In this document: in pieces, positions 33,857 through 42,881 of the stretch
Numbering within the stretch: position 1 is the first letter of the stretch
How the letters are laid out: each line of letters starts with the position of its first letter
NCBI GenBank assembly: GCA_963814355.1
Contig: CAWFCZ010000018.1
Location: 1 to 64,000 of the forward strand
Length of the DNA stretch: 64,000 nucleotides
Source of the DNA: JADGOV01 sp963814355
GTDB lineage: Bacteria; Actinomycetota; Actinomycetes; JADGOV01
Direction of reading: 5' to 3'
Position numbers and translations under genes: made by a program
Notes under the pieces: generated by a model
What the model saw: only the letters and a program-made list of their open reading frames with translations
The model's database searches: none
Told to the model about the DNA's origin: nothing

Positions 33857-36418
33857 TCACTGGCCCCGCAGCACCGCACCGGTCGCTTCGGCCGCCGCCG
33901 CGACGGCAGCGTCCCGAACGGCGGTCACCTCGGCGGAGGTGAGGGTACGGTCCGGAGCCCGCAACCGGAGCCCAAAGGCCAGCGACCTGTGCCCGGCGGC
34001 AACTTGCGAGCCCCGGTAGACGTCGAACAGCGCGATGGACTCCAGCAGCTCCCCCGCGCCGCGGCGCAGGGCGGCCTCGACCGCGGCCGCCGGTACCGAC
34101 TCCGCCACCACCACCGCGACGTCGACGGTGGCCAGCGGGTAGGCGGAGATGGTCGGCGCCCGTCCGGTCGCCTCGCCGTACTCCGCCGCCCCCACCCCGG
34201 TCAGCCCCCACAGCCGGGCAACGTCCATTTCCATCGCGCAGGTCCGCGCAGGCAGCTCCAACGCCTCCAGCACGCCGGGGTGCAGCTCGCCGGCATACCC
34301 GACGACGGTGCCCGTGGCGTCGGTAGCACTCAGGGCCGAGCCGTCGGTCGCGCCGTGCACCAGCTCGGCGCATCGGCCCGGATGCCACGGCGCGTGGCGT
34401 CCCTGGCGTACGGCCACCGGCACGCCTAGGGAGAAGGCGGCCGCCCGCCCGGCCTCGACGGCGTCCGCCCACCCGGCCGGGCGGCCCGCACCCCACCAGC
34501 CGGCCGGCTCGCGCAGGCCGGTGAGTACCACGGCCAGGTGCAGCGGCTGCTCGGGCAGCGCGGCGTCCAGCGCGGCCAGGACGGCGTCGTCCGGCCGGAT
34601 TCCACCCGGCGGGCGGGGGGCCGGCCCGGCGTCCGGCCGGGCGAGGAACACCGGCCCGAGTTCGAACAGCGCCAGATCGGCGAACCCGCGGGAGGCGTTG
34701 CGGGCCAGCGCGGCGAGCAACCCCGGCAGCAGCGTGGTGCGCAGCAGTGGCTCGGCGTCGTCGAGCGGGTTGGCCAGCCCCACCGTCCGGCGACGCGGAT
34801 CGTCGGCCGGGAGCCGAAGCCGGTCCAGCACCTCGGCCGAGGTGAACGGGTAGGTCGGCGTCTCCACGTACCCGGCACCCGCCAGGGCACGCGCCAGCCG
34901 CCGCCGCTGCCGCTGCCGGCGGGTCAGCCCCAGCCCGATCGGCGCGGCCGGCAGCGCGGCCGGCACCGTGTCGTATCCCTCGAGGCGGATCACCTCGTCG
35001 GCGAGGTCGATCGGGCGCAGCAGGTCGGGTCGCCAGGAGGGCACCGCCACCGTGAGCCCGGCTTCGGACACTCCTTCGGCGCGCACCTCGCAGCCGACGT
35101 CGCGCAGCCGGCGGGTCACGGTCTCCGGGTCGTAGTGCCGGCCGGCGACCCGGGCCGGCAGGCCGGACCTCAGCCAGATCGTCGGGCGCGGCTGGCGGCT
35201 GTCCACGTCGGTCGCGCCCGGCTCCGCCTTGGCACCGCCATGCTCGACGAGCATGGCCACGGCAGCACCGGCGGCGGCCGCCGGCACGTCGTCGTCCACG
35301 CCGCGCTCGAACCGCTTCGACGCCTCGGTGGACAGCTTGTGCCGGCGGGAGGTTCGGGCGACGACGTAGGGGTCGAAGTGCGCAGACTCGATCAGCAGGT
35401 CGGTCGTACTTTCGCTCACCTCGGTCGGTCCGCCGCCCATCACCCCGGCCAGCGCGATCGGCCCGGAGCCGTCGGCGATCAGCAGATCGTCGGGATCGAG
35501 GTGCCGCTCGACGCCGTCCAGGGTCCGCAGCCGCTCCCCGGCGCTGGCCCGCCGGACGATCACCGGCCCGGTCAGCCGGGCCCGGTCGAAGGCGTGCAGC
35601 GGCTGGCCGAGATCGAGCAAGACGTAGTTCGTCACATCGACGGCGAGCGAGATGGGCCGCATCCCGGCGAGCAGCAGCCGGCGCCGCGTCTCCAGGGGCG
35701 TGACCGCCGTCGGATCCAGGCCGCTCACCGTGCGGGCCAGGTACCGGTCGCAGGCCAGCCGGTCCGAGACGCGTACCTCGTAGCCTCCTCCGCCCCGCTC
35801 GTACACCGGCTGCGGCGGGGAGCTCGGCGGCCGTCCGGCGGCGGGGTCGCGAAACGCCACGTCGAAGGCCAGCGCAGCCTCCCGGGCGATGCCCCGGATC
35901 GACCAGCAGTACCCGCGGTCCGGGGTGACCGCGATCTCCAGCACGTCGTCGCGCAACCGGAGCGCGTCCACCGCGTCGGCGCCGATCTCGGCGTCGGAGG
36001 CCAGCACCAGGATGCCGGCATGGTCATCCCCCAAGCCCAGCTCACGCGCCGAGCAGATCATGCCGTCGGAGACGTGCCCGTACGTCGTCCGGGCGCCGAT
36101 CTCGAAGCCGCCGGGCAGCACCGCCCCGGGCAACGCCACCGGCACCCGATCGCCCACCGCGAAGTTGACGGCCCCGCACACGATGCCCCGCGGCGCACCG
36201 TCCCCGACCTCGACCGAGCAGTACCGCACGGGCTTGCGGAACCCGGTCAGTTCCTCGATCGCGCGCACCTCGCCGAGCACGACACCGCGGACGCCGGCGC
36301 CGACCGCTTCGACCGCCTCGACCTCCAGCCCGGCGAAGACCAGCCGGTTGGCGATCTCGCGGGCCGCTACGTCCGGCAGGTCGGCATGCTCGCGCAGCCA
36401 GGACAGCGGGACCCGCAT
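33857..36418 (-). CDS. pheT: Phenylalanyl-tRNA synthetase beta subunit
   Basis: 853 residues. Begins MRVPLSWLREHADL; N-terminal tRNA-binding OB fold (about 40-150), B3/B4 editing domain (about 210-380, EAALAFDVAFRD), B5 domain (RVAGRHYDPETVTRRL), core catalytic-like domain, and C-terminal anticodon-binding FDX-ACB domain ending in RLRAPDRTLTSAEVTAVRD. Its ATG overlaps the pheS stop (TGATG), so the two subunits are translationally coupled, as expected for an alpha2-beta2 enzyme. Confidence 0.96.
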   Translation of the reverse strand: MRVPLSWLREHADLPDVAAREIANRLVFAGLEVEAVEAVGAGVRGVVLGEVRAIEELTGFRKPVRYCSVEVGDGAPRGIVCGAVNFAVGDRVPVALPGAVLPGGFEIGARTTYGHVSDGMICSARELGLGDDHAGILVLASDAEIGADAVDALRLRDDVLEIAVTPDRGYCWSIRGIAREAALAFDVAFRDPAAGRPPSSPPQPVYERGGGGYEVRVSDRLACDRYLARTVSGLDPTAVTPLETRRRLLLAGMRPISLAVDVTNYVLLDLGQPLHAFDRARLTGPVIVRRASAGERLRTLDGVERHLDPDDLLIADGSGPIALAGVMGGGPTEVSESTTDLLIESAHFDPYVVARTSRRHKLSTEASKRFERGVDDDVPAAAAGAAVAMLVEHGGAKAEPGATDVDSRQPRPTIWLRSGLPARVAGRHYDPETVTRRLRDVGCEVRAEGVSEAGLTVAVPSWRPDLLRPIDLADEVIRLEGYDTVPAALPAAPIGLGLTRRQRQRRRLARALAGAGYVETPTYPFTSAEVLDRLRLPADDPRRRTVGLANPLDDAEPLLRTTLLPGLLAALARNASRGFADLALFELGPVFLARPDAGPAPRPPGGIRPDDAVLAALDAALPEQPLHLAVVLTGLREPAGWWGAGRPAGWADAVEAGRAAAFSLGVPVAVRQGRHAPWHPGRCAELVHGATDGSALSATDATGTVVGYAGELHPGVLEALELPARTCAMEMDVARLWGLTGVGAAEYGEATGRAPTISAYPLATVDVAVVVAESVPAAAVEAALRRGAGELLESIALFDVYRGSQVAAGHRSLAFGLRLRAPDRTLTSAEVTAVRDAAVAAAAEATGAVLRGQ

Positions 36419-37512
36419 CAGCCCGCCGACCCGAGCGTGAGCGGCACCCGGATGTCGCCCTCGACCAGGTCCCGCATGTCGGCGAAACCTTCCCGGGCCA
36501 TCAGCGTCCGCTCCAGGCCCATCCCGAAGGCGAACCCGGAGTACCGGTCGGGGTCCAGGCCGCAGGAGGCCAGCACGGCCGGGTGCACCATGCCGCAGCC
36601 GCCCCATTCCACCCAGCCTTCCCCAGCGCAGGTGCGGCAGTCGGGATCCGCGCCTGCGCAGATCCAGCAGCTCAAGTCCGGCTCGGCGCTGGGTTCGGTG
36701 AACGGGAAGTACGACGGCCGCAGCCGGGTGCGGACGGCGTCGCCGAACATCGCCTTGGCGAAGGCGTCGATCGTCCCCTTGAGGTGGGCCAGGGTGAGCC
36801 CCTCGTCCACCGCCAGACCTTCGGCCTGGTGGAACACCGGGGTGTGCGTGGCATCGAGCTCGTCGGTCCGGTACGTCCGGCCGGGACAGATCACGTACGT
36901 CGGCGCGCCCCGCTCCAGCAGCGCCCTGACTTGCACCGGCGAGGTGTGCGTGCGCAGCACCAGACCGGAATCCGGTGGGGCCACGAAGAAGGTGTCCTGC
37001 ATGGTCCGCGCCGGATGGTCGGGTACGAAGTTCAGCGCATCGAAGTTGTGCCACTCGGTCTCGACCTCGGGACCCTCGGCGACCTCCCAGCCCATCGCCA
37101 CGAAGACGTTGGCCACCACGTCCTGGATCAGCGTCAGCGGATGCCGGGCACCGAGCGGCCGCCGGTTCCAGGGCAGCGTGACGTCGACGGCTTCCTGGGC
37201 CAGCGCCCGCGCGTCCCGCTCGGCCTCCAGCGCGGCCCGGCGCGCGGCGTGCGCCCGGGTCAAGGCGGAGAGCACCGCGTTGACCCGGCGGCCGGCGTCC
37301 GCCCTCGCCTGCGGTGGCAGCGCCCCGATCTCGCGTCTCGCCAGGGCTATCGGGGAGCGCGGCCCCAGGTGGGCGATCTCGGCCTCGTGCAGCGCCGGCG
37401 GGTCCGCGGCCGCGGTGATCGCCGCCTGTCCGGCCGCCAGCGCGGCCTCCAGGTCATGGCGCTGCAACAGAGTCACCTGTACCGGGTCGTAGCTGGACTT
37501 CGGGGCCGACAT
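36418..37512 (-). CDS. pheS: Phenylalanyl-tRNA synthetase alpha subunit
   Basis: 364 residues. N-terminal coiled coil (about 20-110); class II motifs: HPLTLIQDVVANVFVAMGW, motif 2 region THTSPVQVRALLE and TYRTDELDATHTPVFHQAEG, motif 3 GFAFGMGLERTLMAREG. A Cys cluster (CWICAGADPDCRTCAGEGW) between motifs 2 and 3 is typical of actinobacterial PheS and may bind zinc. Upstream of and overlapping pheT. Confidence 0.96.
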   Translation of the reverse strand: MSAPKSSYDPVQVTLLQRHDLEAALAAGQAAITAAADPPALHEAEIAHLGPRSPIALARREIGALPPQARADAGRRVNAVLSALTRAHAARRAALEAERDARALAQEAVDVTLPWNRRPLGARHPLTLIQDVVANVFVAMGWEVAEGPEVETEWHNFDALNFVPDHPARTMQDTFFVAPPDSGLVLRTHTSPVQVRALLERGAPTYVICPGRTYRTDELDATHTPVFHQAEGLAVDEGLTLAHLKGTIDAFAKAMFGDAVRTRLRPSYFPFTEPSAEPDLSCWICAGADPDCRTCAGEGWVEWGGCGMVHPAVLASCGLDPDRYSGFAFGMGLERTLMAREGFADMRDLVEGDIRVPLTLGSAG

Positions 37513-37572
37513 GGCCAGATCAGTCTAGGTGCCGCAGTTCATGCTGCCGGACGAGCGCCGCCCGGGCGAAGC

Positions 37573-38697
37573 TCAGCGGGCACACGGCGGGGCGCCCCCG
37601 GGCAGCCGGAACCGGAACCGGGCACCCCCCGAGGGTGCGTTGTCCGCCGCTATGGACCCGCCGTGGGCCTCGACCAAGCCGCGGGTGATGTAGAGCCCGA
37701 GGCCGGTTCCGCCGCGATGGCCGGCCCGCCAGAACTTGGTGAACAGCCGGGGGCTGATCTCCGGAGCGATACCCTGCCCCTGGTCGGTCACGACCACCTC
37801 CACGCCGTCGGACTCCTCGGGTGGGGCCGGCGAAATCACGACCTCCACCTGCCCGGCACCATGACGGATACCGTTCTCCACCAGGTTGCCGAGAATCTGG
37901 TCGATCTTTCCCGGGTCGCCCCAGACCTCGGGGAGCGGACCGTGGACGACCAAGTGGAACCGGTCCGCCGAGTGGCCCGCCCCACCCTGGGAGGCGAACG
38001 TGCGGCGTACCCGATCCGGCAGGTCGACCAACTGACGCCGCAACTCCAACCGCCCGGACTCCATCCGGGACACGTCCAGCAGTTCGGTGATCAGCTGGGT
38101 GACCCGGTCGGCGTCGGCGTTGATGGTCTCCAGCATCAACTTCTTCTGCTCGTCGGAGAACCGGTCCCACTTGGCGAGCATGGTCGCGGCAAACCCCTTG
38201 ACGCTGGTCAGCGGCGAGCGCAACTCATGAGCGAACGTGGAAACCAGGTCGGCCCGTTCCCGTTCGCCGCGCCGCCGGGCCGCGGTGTCCCGCAGGGACA
38301 CCACCAGCCTGATTACCCGTCCCGCGGGCCGGTCGCGGACGTAGCGGGCGGTAACGAGCAGCTCGGCGAGGCTGCCGTCGGAGTGCTGGAGGATGAGCGG
38401 GTTCTCCGGTGACCCGCTCCGGGTGGCCAACCCGGAGTAGGGCTCGGTACAGGCCCACCAGTCCCGCCCGGCGGCGTTGGTCAGCGGGAGAACCGTGCGG
38501 TAGTCGAGGCCGTGGGCGCCTTCCGCCGGACGGCGCAGCAATCGCGTAGCGGCCGAGTTGATGACGACGACGCGACCGGTGGCATCGGCGATCACCAGAC
38601 CGTCCGGGAGTTCGTCGTAACCGGTGGGTACCAGACCGACGCGCGGCGGATCGGCCGGTTTCGGCCCGGGTACTGCCGACTTCGCGCTGGGCTCCAT
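37573..38697 (-). CDS. PAS-domain sensor histidine kinase
   Basis: 374 residues. ATG 38697 chosen because AGGAGGT precedes it at ideal distance. A PAS domain (about 25-135; DGLVIADATGRVVVINSAA) is followed by a short coiled linker, HisKA with the phospho-acceptor His157 in FAHELRSPL, and HATPase_c with GNLVENGIRHGAG (N box), TDQGQGIAP (G1) and GTGLGLYITR (G2). No membrane helix, so a cytosolic sensor. No response regulator adjacent, so an orphan kinase; its place between trmH and pheS recurs in some actinomycetes. Confidence 0.9.
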   Translation of the reverse strand: MEPSAKSAVPGPKPADPPRVGLVPTGYDELPDGLVIADATGRVVVINSAATRLLRRPAEGAHGLDYRTVLPLTNAAGRDWWACTEPYSGLATRSGSPENPLILQHSDGSLAELLVTARYVRDRPAGRVIRLVVSLRDTAARRRGERERADLVSTFAHELRSPLTSVKGFAATMLAKWDRFSDEQKKLMLETINADADRVTQLITELLDVSRMESGRLELRRQLVDLPDRVRRTFASQGGAGHSADRFHLVVHGPLPEVWGDPGKIDQILGNLVENGIRHGAGQVEVVISPAPPEESDGVEVVVTDQGQGIAPEISPRLFTKFWRAGHRGGTGLGLYITRGLVEAHGGSIAADNAPSGGARFRFRLPGGAPPCAR

Positions 38698-38756
38698 CGG
38701 CACCTCCTGACCACCACCGCGACCGAGCAAACCTGCGACGAAGACTGCATCGCTCA

Positions 38757-39503
38757 CTACCGAACGTATCCTGTGGACCGGGGTTCGCCGGTGCCGTCCC
38801 GCCGGTTACCGGCGCGCTGGGCCCGGGCCGAGGCGTAGAGGCACACCGCGGCCGCGGTGGCCAGGTTCAGGCTCTCCGCCCGGCCGTAGATCGGTACCCG
38901 GACCGCGGTGTCCGCCAGTTCCAGAGCGGCGGCCGGTAGCCCCCAGGCCTCGTTGCCGAACAGCCAGACGGTCCGGCGCTGCAGGTCACCACGCTCCGCC
39001 AGGGTGTCCACATCCGGCTCGGCGGACCGGTCCGCGGCGAGGATTCGCAGACCGGCGCCGCGAAGGCCCTCGATGGTCGGCGCCAGCGGGGCGTCGAGAA
39101 CCATCGGAACATGGAACAGGCTGCCCGCCGAAGCCCGCACGCACTTGCCGTTGTAGCAATCCACCGAGTCCGTCGCGAAGATCACCGCGTCGGCGCCGGC
39201 GGCGTCGGCAGCGCGGATCACGGTGCCGGCGTTGCCGGGGTCCCGGACCGCGGCCAAGACGACGACCAGTCGCGGTGCCGCTGACAGGACAGTCGCCACG
39301 TCGACGTCGACGAAACGTGCCACCCCCACCATGCCCTGTGGGGTGACGGTCTGGGCGATCGCCGCGAGTACCGCGCCGCTCACCAGGTGCACGTCGACGG
39401 CGGCGACCTCCCCCGCGCCGATCAGGTCGGGGTGTCGCCGGGCGGCTTCCTCGGTGGCCAGCAGGCTGATCAGGGGCGAACCGTCGGGTCCCGCATCCGC
39501 CAA
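38757..39503 (-). CDS. TrmH/SpoU-family RNA 2'-O-methyltransferase
   Basis: SPOUT methyltransferase acting on ribose 2'-O of rRNA or tRNA. Catalytic motifs LAAVRDPGNAGTVIRAADAAGAD, TVWLFGNEAWGLPAAAL and VRVPIYGRAESLNLATAAAV, the knotted SAM site. The TTG at 39503 gives a protein lacking its substrate-binding N-terminus; conserved sequence (RRLAKRSFRAADRRFLVEGP) continues upstream in frame to about 39620, where the only possible start seen is CTG. The real gene is therefore probably about 287 residues with a CTG start, close to the rplT stop. Confidence 0.88.
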   Translation of the reverse strand: MADAGPDGSPLISLLATEEAARRHPDLIGAGEVAAVDVHLVSGAVLAAIAQTVTPQGMVGVARFVDVDVATVLSAAPRLVVVLAAVRDPGNAGTVIRAADAAGADAVIFATDSVDCYNGKCVRASAGSLFHVPMVLDAPLAPTIEGLRGAGLRILAADRSAEPDVDTLAERGDLQRRTVWLFGNEAWGLPAAALELADTAVRVPIYGRAESLNLATAAAVCLYASARAQRAGNRRDGTGEPRSTGYVR

Positions 39504-39646
39504 GGCCTCCCGGATGCCCTGCGGCCCTTCGACCAGAAAGCGCCGGTCGGCCGCTCGGAAGCTGCGTTTGGCAAGCCGGCGGGCAGCCAGTACCGGTCCG
39601 GCCCGTACGTCGGTGAGCAGGCGTCCGCCGCCGCCGGACCGCCGGG

Positions 39647-40021
39647 TCAGGCTGCCCCGCGCTCGGCCGGCAGCGCGCCGCGGGAGACCTCGACCAAGGC
39701 GATGAAGGCGGGCGGGTCAGTGACCGCCAGGTCGGCCAAGGCCTTGCGGTCGACCTCGACCTCGGCCAGCTTGAGTCCCTGGATGAACCGGTTGTAGGTC
39801 ATCCCCTGAGCCCGGCAGGCGGCGTTGATCCGCTGGATCCACAGCCGCCGGAACTCCCCCTTGCGAGCCTTGCGGTCCCGGAAGGAGTAGGTCAGTGAAT
39901 GTGTGACCTGCTCCTTGGCCTTGCGGTACAGCCGGGACCGCTGGCCCCGGTAGCCGCTGGCTCGATCCAGCGTCGACCGTCGCTTCTTGTGGGCGTTGAC
40001 CGCCCGTTTGACCCGTGCCAC
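39647..40021 (-). CDS. rplT: 50S ribosomal protein L20
   Basis: 124 residues, family length. MARVKRAVNAHKKRRSTLD and GYRGQRSRLYRKAKEQV, then FRRLWIQRINAACRAQGMTYNRFIQGLK. Essential for 50S assembly by binding 23S rRNA; in other bacteria L20 represses its own operon. Third gene of infC-rpmI-rplT. Confidence 0.97.
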   Translation of the reverse strand: MARVKRAVNAHKKRRSTLDRASGYRGQRSRLYRKAKEQVTHSLTYSFRDRKARKGEFRRLWIQRINAACRAQGMTYNRFIQGLKLAEVEVDRKALADLAVTDPPAFIALVEVSRGALPAERGAA

Positions 40022-40054
40022 GAAAGTTCTCCTTGCCAGGTGCTGGCCGGCGAC

Positions 40055-40073
40055 CCCGCGGGAGAGCCGCGGG
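40055..40073 (-). promoter_or_regulatory. Hairpin between rpmI and rplT
   Basis: Perfect 7-bp stem CCCGCGG/CCGCGGG with 5-base loop, in the 103-bp gap upstream of rplT. No U-run follows, so not a classic terminator; could be an RNA-processing or L20-binding structure. Function is inference. Confidence 0.35.
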
Positions 40074-40124
40074 ATGCCGGAGGTCAGATGGATCGAAAGA
40101 TCAGCCGGGCGAGCCGCTCGCCGC

Positions 40125-40316
40125 TCACATGTTGAGCAGCCGGCGGATCCGCTTGGTGTCTTCCGGCGCGACTTCGGTGTCCCGCCACAGCCGGCGCGTC
40201 CGGGTGCTCGGCTTGTGCTCGAGCATGTGGTTGCGGTTCGCCTGCCGGTGCATGATCTTGCCGCTGCCGGTGATCTTGAATCTCTTCTTGGCGCCGCTGT
40301 GCGTCTTCTGCTTCAC
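40125..40316 (-). CDS. rpmI: 50S ribosomal protein L35
   Basis: 63 residues, usual length. KQKTHSGAKKRFKITGSGKI and RQANRNHMLEHKPSTRTRRL are the L35 signature. Between infC and rplT, the conserved order. Confidence 0.96.
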   Translation of the reverse strand: MKQKTHSGAKKRFKITGSGKIMHRQANRNHMLEHKPSTRTRRLWRDTEVAPEDTKRIRRLLNM

Positions 40317-40369
40317 GTCGGGAACTCCATCTGAGGTGGTCTGCGGTCGCGTCGGCCGATCGAACGTTG

Positions 40370-40945
40370 TCAGGCCGGCTGCTCGGATTCGGCCAGCGCC
40401 GGGCGCTGCTGGCGGGACTTCGCCTCCGCCTTGACGTTGCGATGCGGCGCCATCACCATGATCATATTCCGGCCGTCCTGCTTCGGGGCCGCCTCGACAT
40501 AGCCCAAGTCCACGACGTCCTCGGCCAGGCGCTGCAGGAGGCGGAAGCCCAGTTCGGGGCGGGACTGCTCGCGGCCCCGGAACATAATGGTGATCTTCAC
40601 CTTGTCGCCGGCCTTGAGGAACCGTACGACGTGCCCCTTCTTGGTTGCGTAGTCGTGCGGGTCGATCTTCGGCCGGAGCTTCATTTCCTTGATGATCGTG
40701 TGCGCCTGGTTCTTGCGCGCCTCACGAGCCTTCTGGGCGTTTTCGTATTTCCACTTGCCATAGTCCATGAGTTTGCAGACCGGCGGGCGGGCCGTGGGCG
40801 CCACCTCGACGAGGTCGAGGTCGGACTCCTGGGCCAACCGCAGCGCATCGCCGATGGCGACGATGCCGACCTGCTCACCTCCTGGACCGACCAGGCGCAC
40901 TTCGGGTACGCGGATCCGGTCGTTGATGCGCGGTTCGACGCTGAT
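40370..40945 (-). CDS. infC: Translation initiation factor IF-3, ATC start
   Basis: 191 residues. Starts ISVEPRINDRIRVPEVRL, the conserved N-terminus, at an ATC codon (40945) with GAGGAGG four to five bases upstream; a GTG at 40900 in frame would delete this conserved region. IF-3 N-domain, linker, and C-domain (KDGRNMIMVMAPHRNVK) are complete. Rare AUU/AUC-type starts are the classical device by which IF-3, which rejects non-standard starts, limits its own synthesis. First gene of infC-rpmI-rplT, preceded by a leader attenuator. Confidence 0.94.
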   Translation of the reverse strand: MSVEPRINDRIRVPEVRLVGPGGEQVGIVAIGDALRLAQESDLDLVEVAPTARPPVCKLMDYGKWKYENAQKAREARKNQAHTIIKEMKLRPKIDPHDYATKKGHVVRFLKAGDKVKITIMFRGREQSRPELGFRLLQRLAEDVVDLGYVEAAPKQDGRNMIMVMAPHRNVKAEAKSRQQRPALAESEQPA

Positions 40946-41010
40946 GGGGCCTCCTCAGGCACATTCGGGAGTTCTGACGGCGACCGAGTGTCGGCCGAGG
41001 CCGGGAATGC

Positions 41011-41034
41011 GAAAAGCCCCGCAGCCTGCGGGGC
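41011..41034 (-). terminator. Intrinsic attenuator in the infC leader
   Basis: On the minus strand GCCCCGCA-GGC-TGCGGGGC (8-bp perfect stem) is followed directly by TTTTC. It lies 66 bp upstream of the infC start, inside the leader and not after any minus-strand gene end close by (the upstream gene stops at 41186). Fits transcription attenuation of infC-rpmI-rplT, as known for the L20/IF3 leaders of other bacteria. Could alternatively terminate the upstream sseB-like gene. Confidence 0.65.
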
Positions 41035-41185
41035 GTCCTCGACGGCGAACGGGACCGGATACAGCAACCCGACCGCCGACCGGTACCCGCCGGTGGGAGC
41101 CGGCTAGGTGGGAGTTGCTCCGCTTGCACTGGTCGTCGGTATCAGGCTACCACCGGAGGAGATGGCCGCCGAGCCGCGATCACCG

Positions 41186-42055
41186 CTATCGGCCGACGCG
41201 GGCCTGGTGTATCGGCGGCCCGAGTGCCCGGGCGGCCGATCGTTGCTCGTCGGTGAGCACCGCGATGTCGAGGGATCGGGGTACTTCGGGCGCGGCCCCC
41301 AACGCATCGGCAAGGCGGCGGACCAAGGCCACCAGCATGGTCGGTGTCACGTCGTCCGACAGCACGAGCCCGACGGCCAGATCGCTGGCTTCCGGTCCGG
41401 CCTCCGGCGCCAGCAGGTAGGCCTCGGCGATCAGCGGCTCGCCGGCGAGCACGGTCCCGAGTGAAGCCCGCAGCCCGCCGGAGGCCGAGCGCAGTCCGCT
41501 GACCTGCGACAGACCGCCCTCCACCTGGCGGCCGGCGATCGCCTCGGAGATGATGTCGCTGTCCGGCAGCCTGACGACACCGGTCGCCAGGAGGGCCAGT
41601 GCCTCCCCCTCGACGACGAAGGGCACCGGACCACCGACGTCGAGCACCACGGCGTTGCCGGCCTCGGCCGCGGCGGCGAGCACCTCCCGACCAGGGACGG
41701 GGACCGGCCTGGCGTCGCCTCGCCAGGTGGCCATCGACTCGATCGAGGTGAAGGCTGGGGTTGCCGGCCGGCCATCCTCACCGATCAGCGTGGGACGTGA
41801 CATCTCGCCGGGCGCGGCCCCGTTCTCCCCGGCCTTCCCCGGCGGCAGCGGCACGATCGGGACCAGCAGCCGGGCACCGACCAGCGAGGCCTGCACTCCG
41901 GCCTCGGCCTCTGGCCGCGGGTCGGCATGCCAGGCGGCGAGAGCAGCGGCCAGCGCCGGGTCGGCGGCACCGTGGTCGGGGACACCGGAGTCGGAGTGGG
42001 CGGACTCCTCGGGCACTGACCCTCGGGCGGCTCCCTCGCCGCCGGCATCGGGCAT
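41186..42055 (-). CDS. SseB-like protein
   Basis: 289 residues. Acidic low-complexity N-terminus, then the SseB N-terminal domain fold (ADPALAAALAAWHADPRPE, LVGARLLVPIVPLPP, AFTSIESMATWRGDARPVPV) and a C-terminal SseB-like part. Found next to infC in many actinomycetes. Role unknown. ATG 42055 with GGGGGGA upstream. Confidence 0.8.
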   Translation of the reverse strand: MPDAGGEGAARGSVPEESAHSDSGVPDHGAADPALAAALAAWHADPRPEAEAGVQASLVGARLLVPIVPLPPGKAGENGAAPGEMSRPTLIGEDGRPATPAFTSIESMATWRGDARPVPVPGREVLAAAAEAGNAVVLDVGGPVPFVVEGEALALLATGVVRLPDSDIISEAIAGRQVEGGLSQVSGLRSASGGLRASLGTVLAGEPLIAEAYLLAPEAGPEASDLAVGLVLSDDVTPTMLVALVRRLADALGAAPEVPRSLDIAVLTDEQRSAARALGPPIHQARVGR

Positions 42056-42199
42056 CGTCGGTCCCCCCGGGCTCGTCGAACGCGCCGCCGGCGCTGGCGT
42101 GCCGAGCGTGTTCGGGAAAAGTGTCTGCCGATACTGTAGGGCGTCCGGCCGGCCGGAGTGGGCGACCTGCTTGACCGGCCCGCTCCGCACCCGGTGCCG

Positions 42200-42451
42200 T
42201 CACGCCGAGCGCGGCAGTACCGGCGGGCCGGCCGCCCGCAGCGTCGGGCAGGGGTAGGGCTGGCCGCACGTCCAGCACCGGGTCCGGCCCAGCAGTCCGC
42301 GACCCGGCCGGTGGGCTTCGCGGACTGCCCAGAGCCGGATCGACAGCTCCCGCACCCGGGCCAGCGCGTCCTCCAGCGCCGTGTCGAGGTCCTCCGGCCC
42401 GGCGTCGGGACGGCCTGCAACCGACCGGGGATCCGACCGACGCGCCGCCAT
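42200..42451 (-). CDS. Small conserved Cys-motif protein
   Basis: 83 residues: a helical segment (DLDTALEDALARVRELSIRLWAV) followed by RTRCWTCGQPYPCPTLRA, with three Cys that could bind a metal as in a zinc ribbon half. ATG with a strong GGGAGGTGAGG. Similar small proteins occur in actinomycetes, function unknown. Confidence 0.65.
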   Translation of the reverse strand: MAARRSDPRSVAGRPDAGPEDLDTALEDALARVRELSIRLWAVREAHRPGRGLLGRTRCWTCGQPYPCPTLRAAGPPVLPRSA

Positions 42452-42586
42452 GGACCTCACCTCCCGCCAGGCTGTGCCACCGAAGGTACGCACGTCCGGC
42501 TCGGCCGGCCAAGTGCGGTTGGGGAAGCGCCTGGGCGCCCGGTGGGGACAGGGCCATGGCGGGGTGTGGACCGGCGGTGGACGGCG

Positions 42587-42688
42587 GGTGTCGCCCTGTA
42601 CCGGTGATCCAGGGCGCGTGGGTGTCGCCCTGTACCGGTGATCCAGGGCGCGTGGGTGTCGCCCTGTAACGGTGATCCAGGGCGCGTG
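42587..42688. repeat. Three tandem 34-bp repeats
   Basis: Unit 34 bp at 42587-42620, 42621-42654 and 42655-42688, nearly identical. Each contains CGCCCTG...CAGGGCG, able to form a hairpin, and the string GTGATCCAGGGCG shared with the 52-bp palindrome family. The last unit overlaps the first palindrome. Looks like local amplification of one palindrome arm. Confidence 0.85.
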
Positions 42689-42724
42689 GACCACACTCGG
42701 CGGTGGCTGGCGTGCCCTGGATCA
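42673..42724. repeat. 52-bp dispersed palindrome, copy A
   Basis: Starts TGATCCAGGGC and ends GCCCTGGATCA, exactly 52 bp, with a GC-rich interior. Same length and ends as copies at 48810 and 49666. Intergenic, upstream of the MFS gene. Confidence 0.8.
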
Positions 42725-42881
42725 CCGGCCTCGGCCGGGGCCGCGGCACTCGATAGTCGGTGAGCACGCAGCCGGACGGGCCAGGCGCAGGAAGGGTGCC
42801 TGTGGACGACAATGACCACGCCCGCTCTGCCTGGCCCCAGCCGAAGGAACCCATCGTGACCGAACCCGCCGCGCCGAGGCG

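Noticed and set aside
36580..38412. Long plus-strand frames opposite pheS and the histidine kinase
   Set aside because: Typical antisense shadows of high-GC genes; the minus-strand genes have clear domains and starts.
42587..42688. Short regular repeats considered as a CRISPR array
   Set aside because: Units are directly adjacent with no spacers, and no cas genes are present; they are tandem copies of a palindrome arm.
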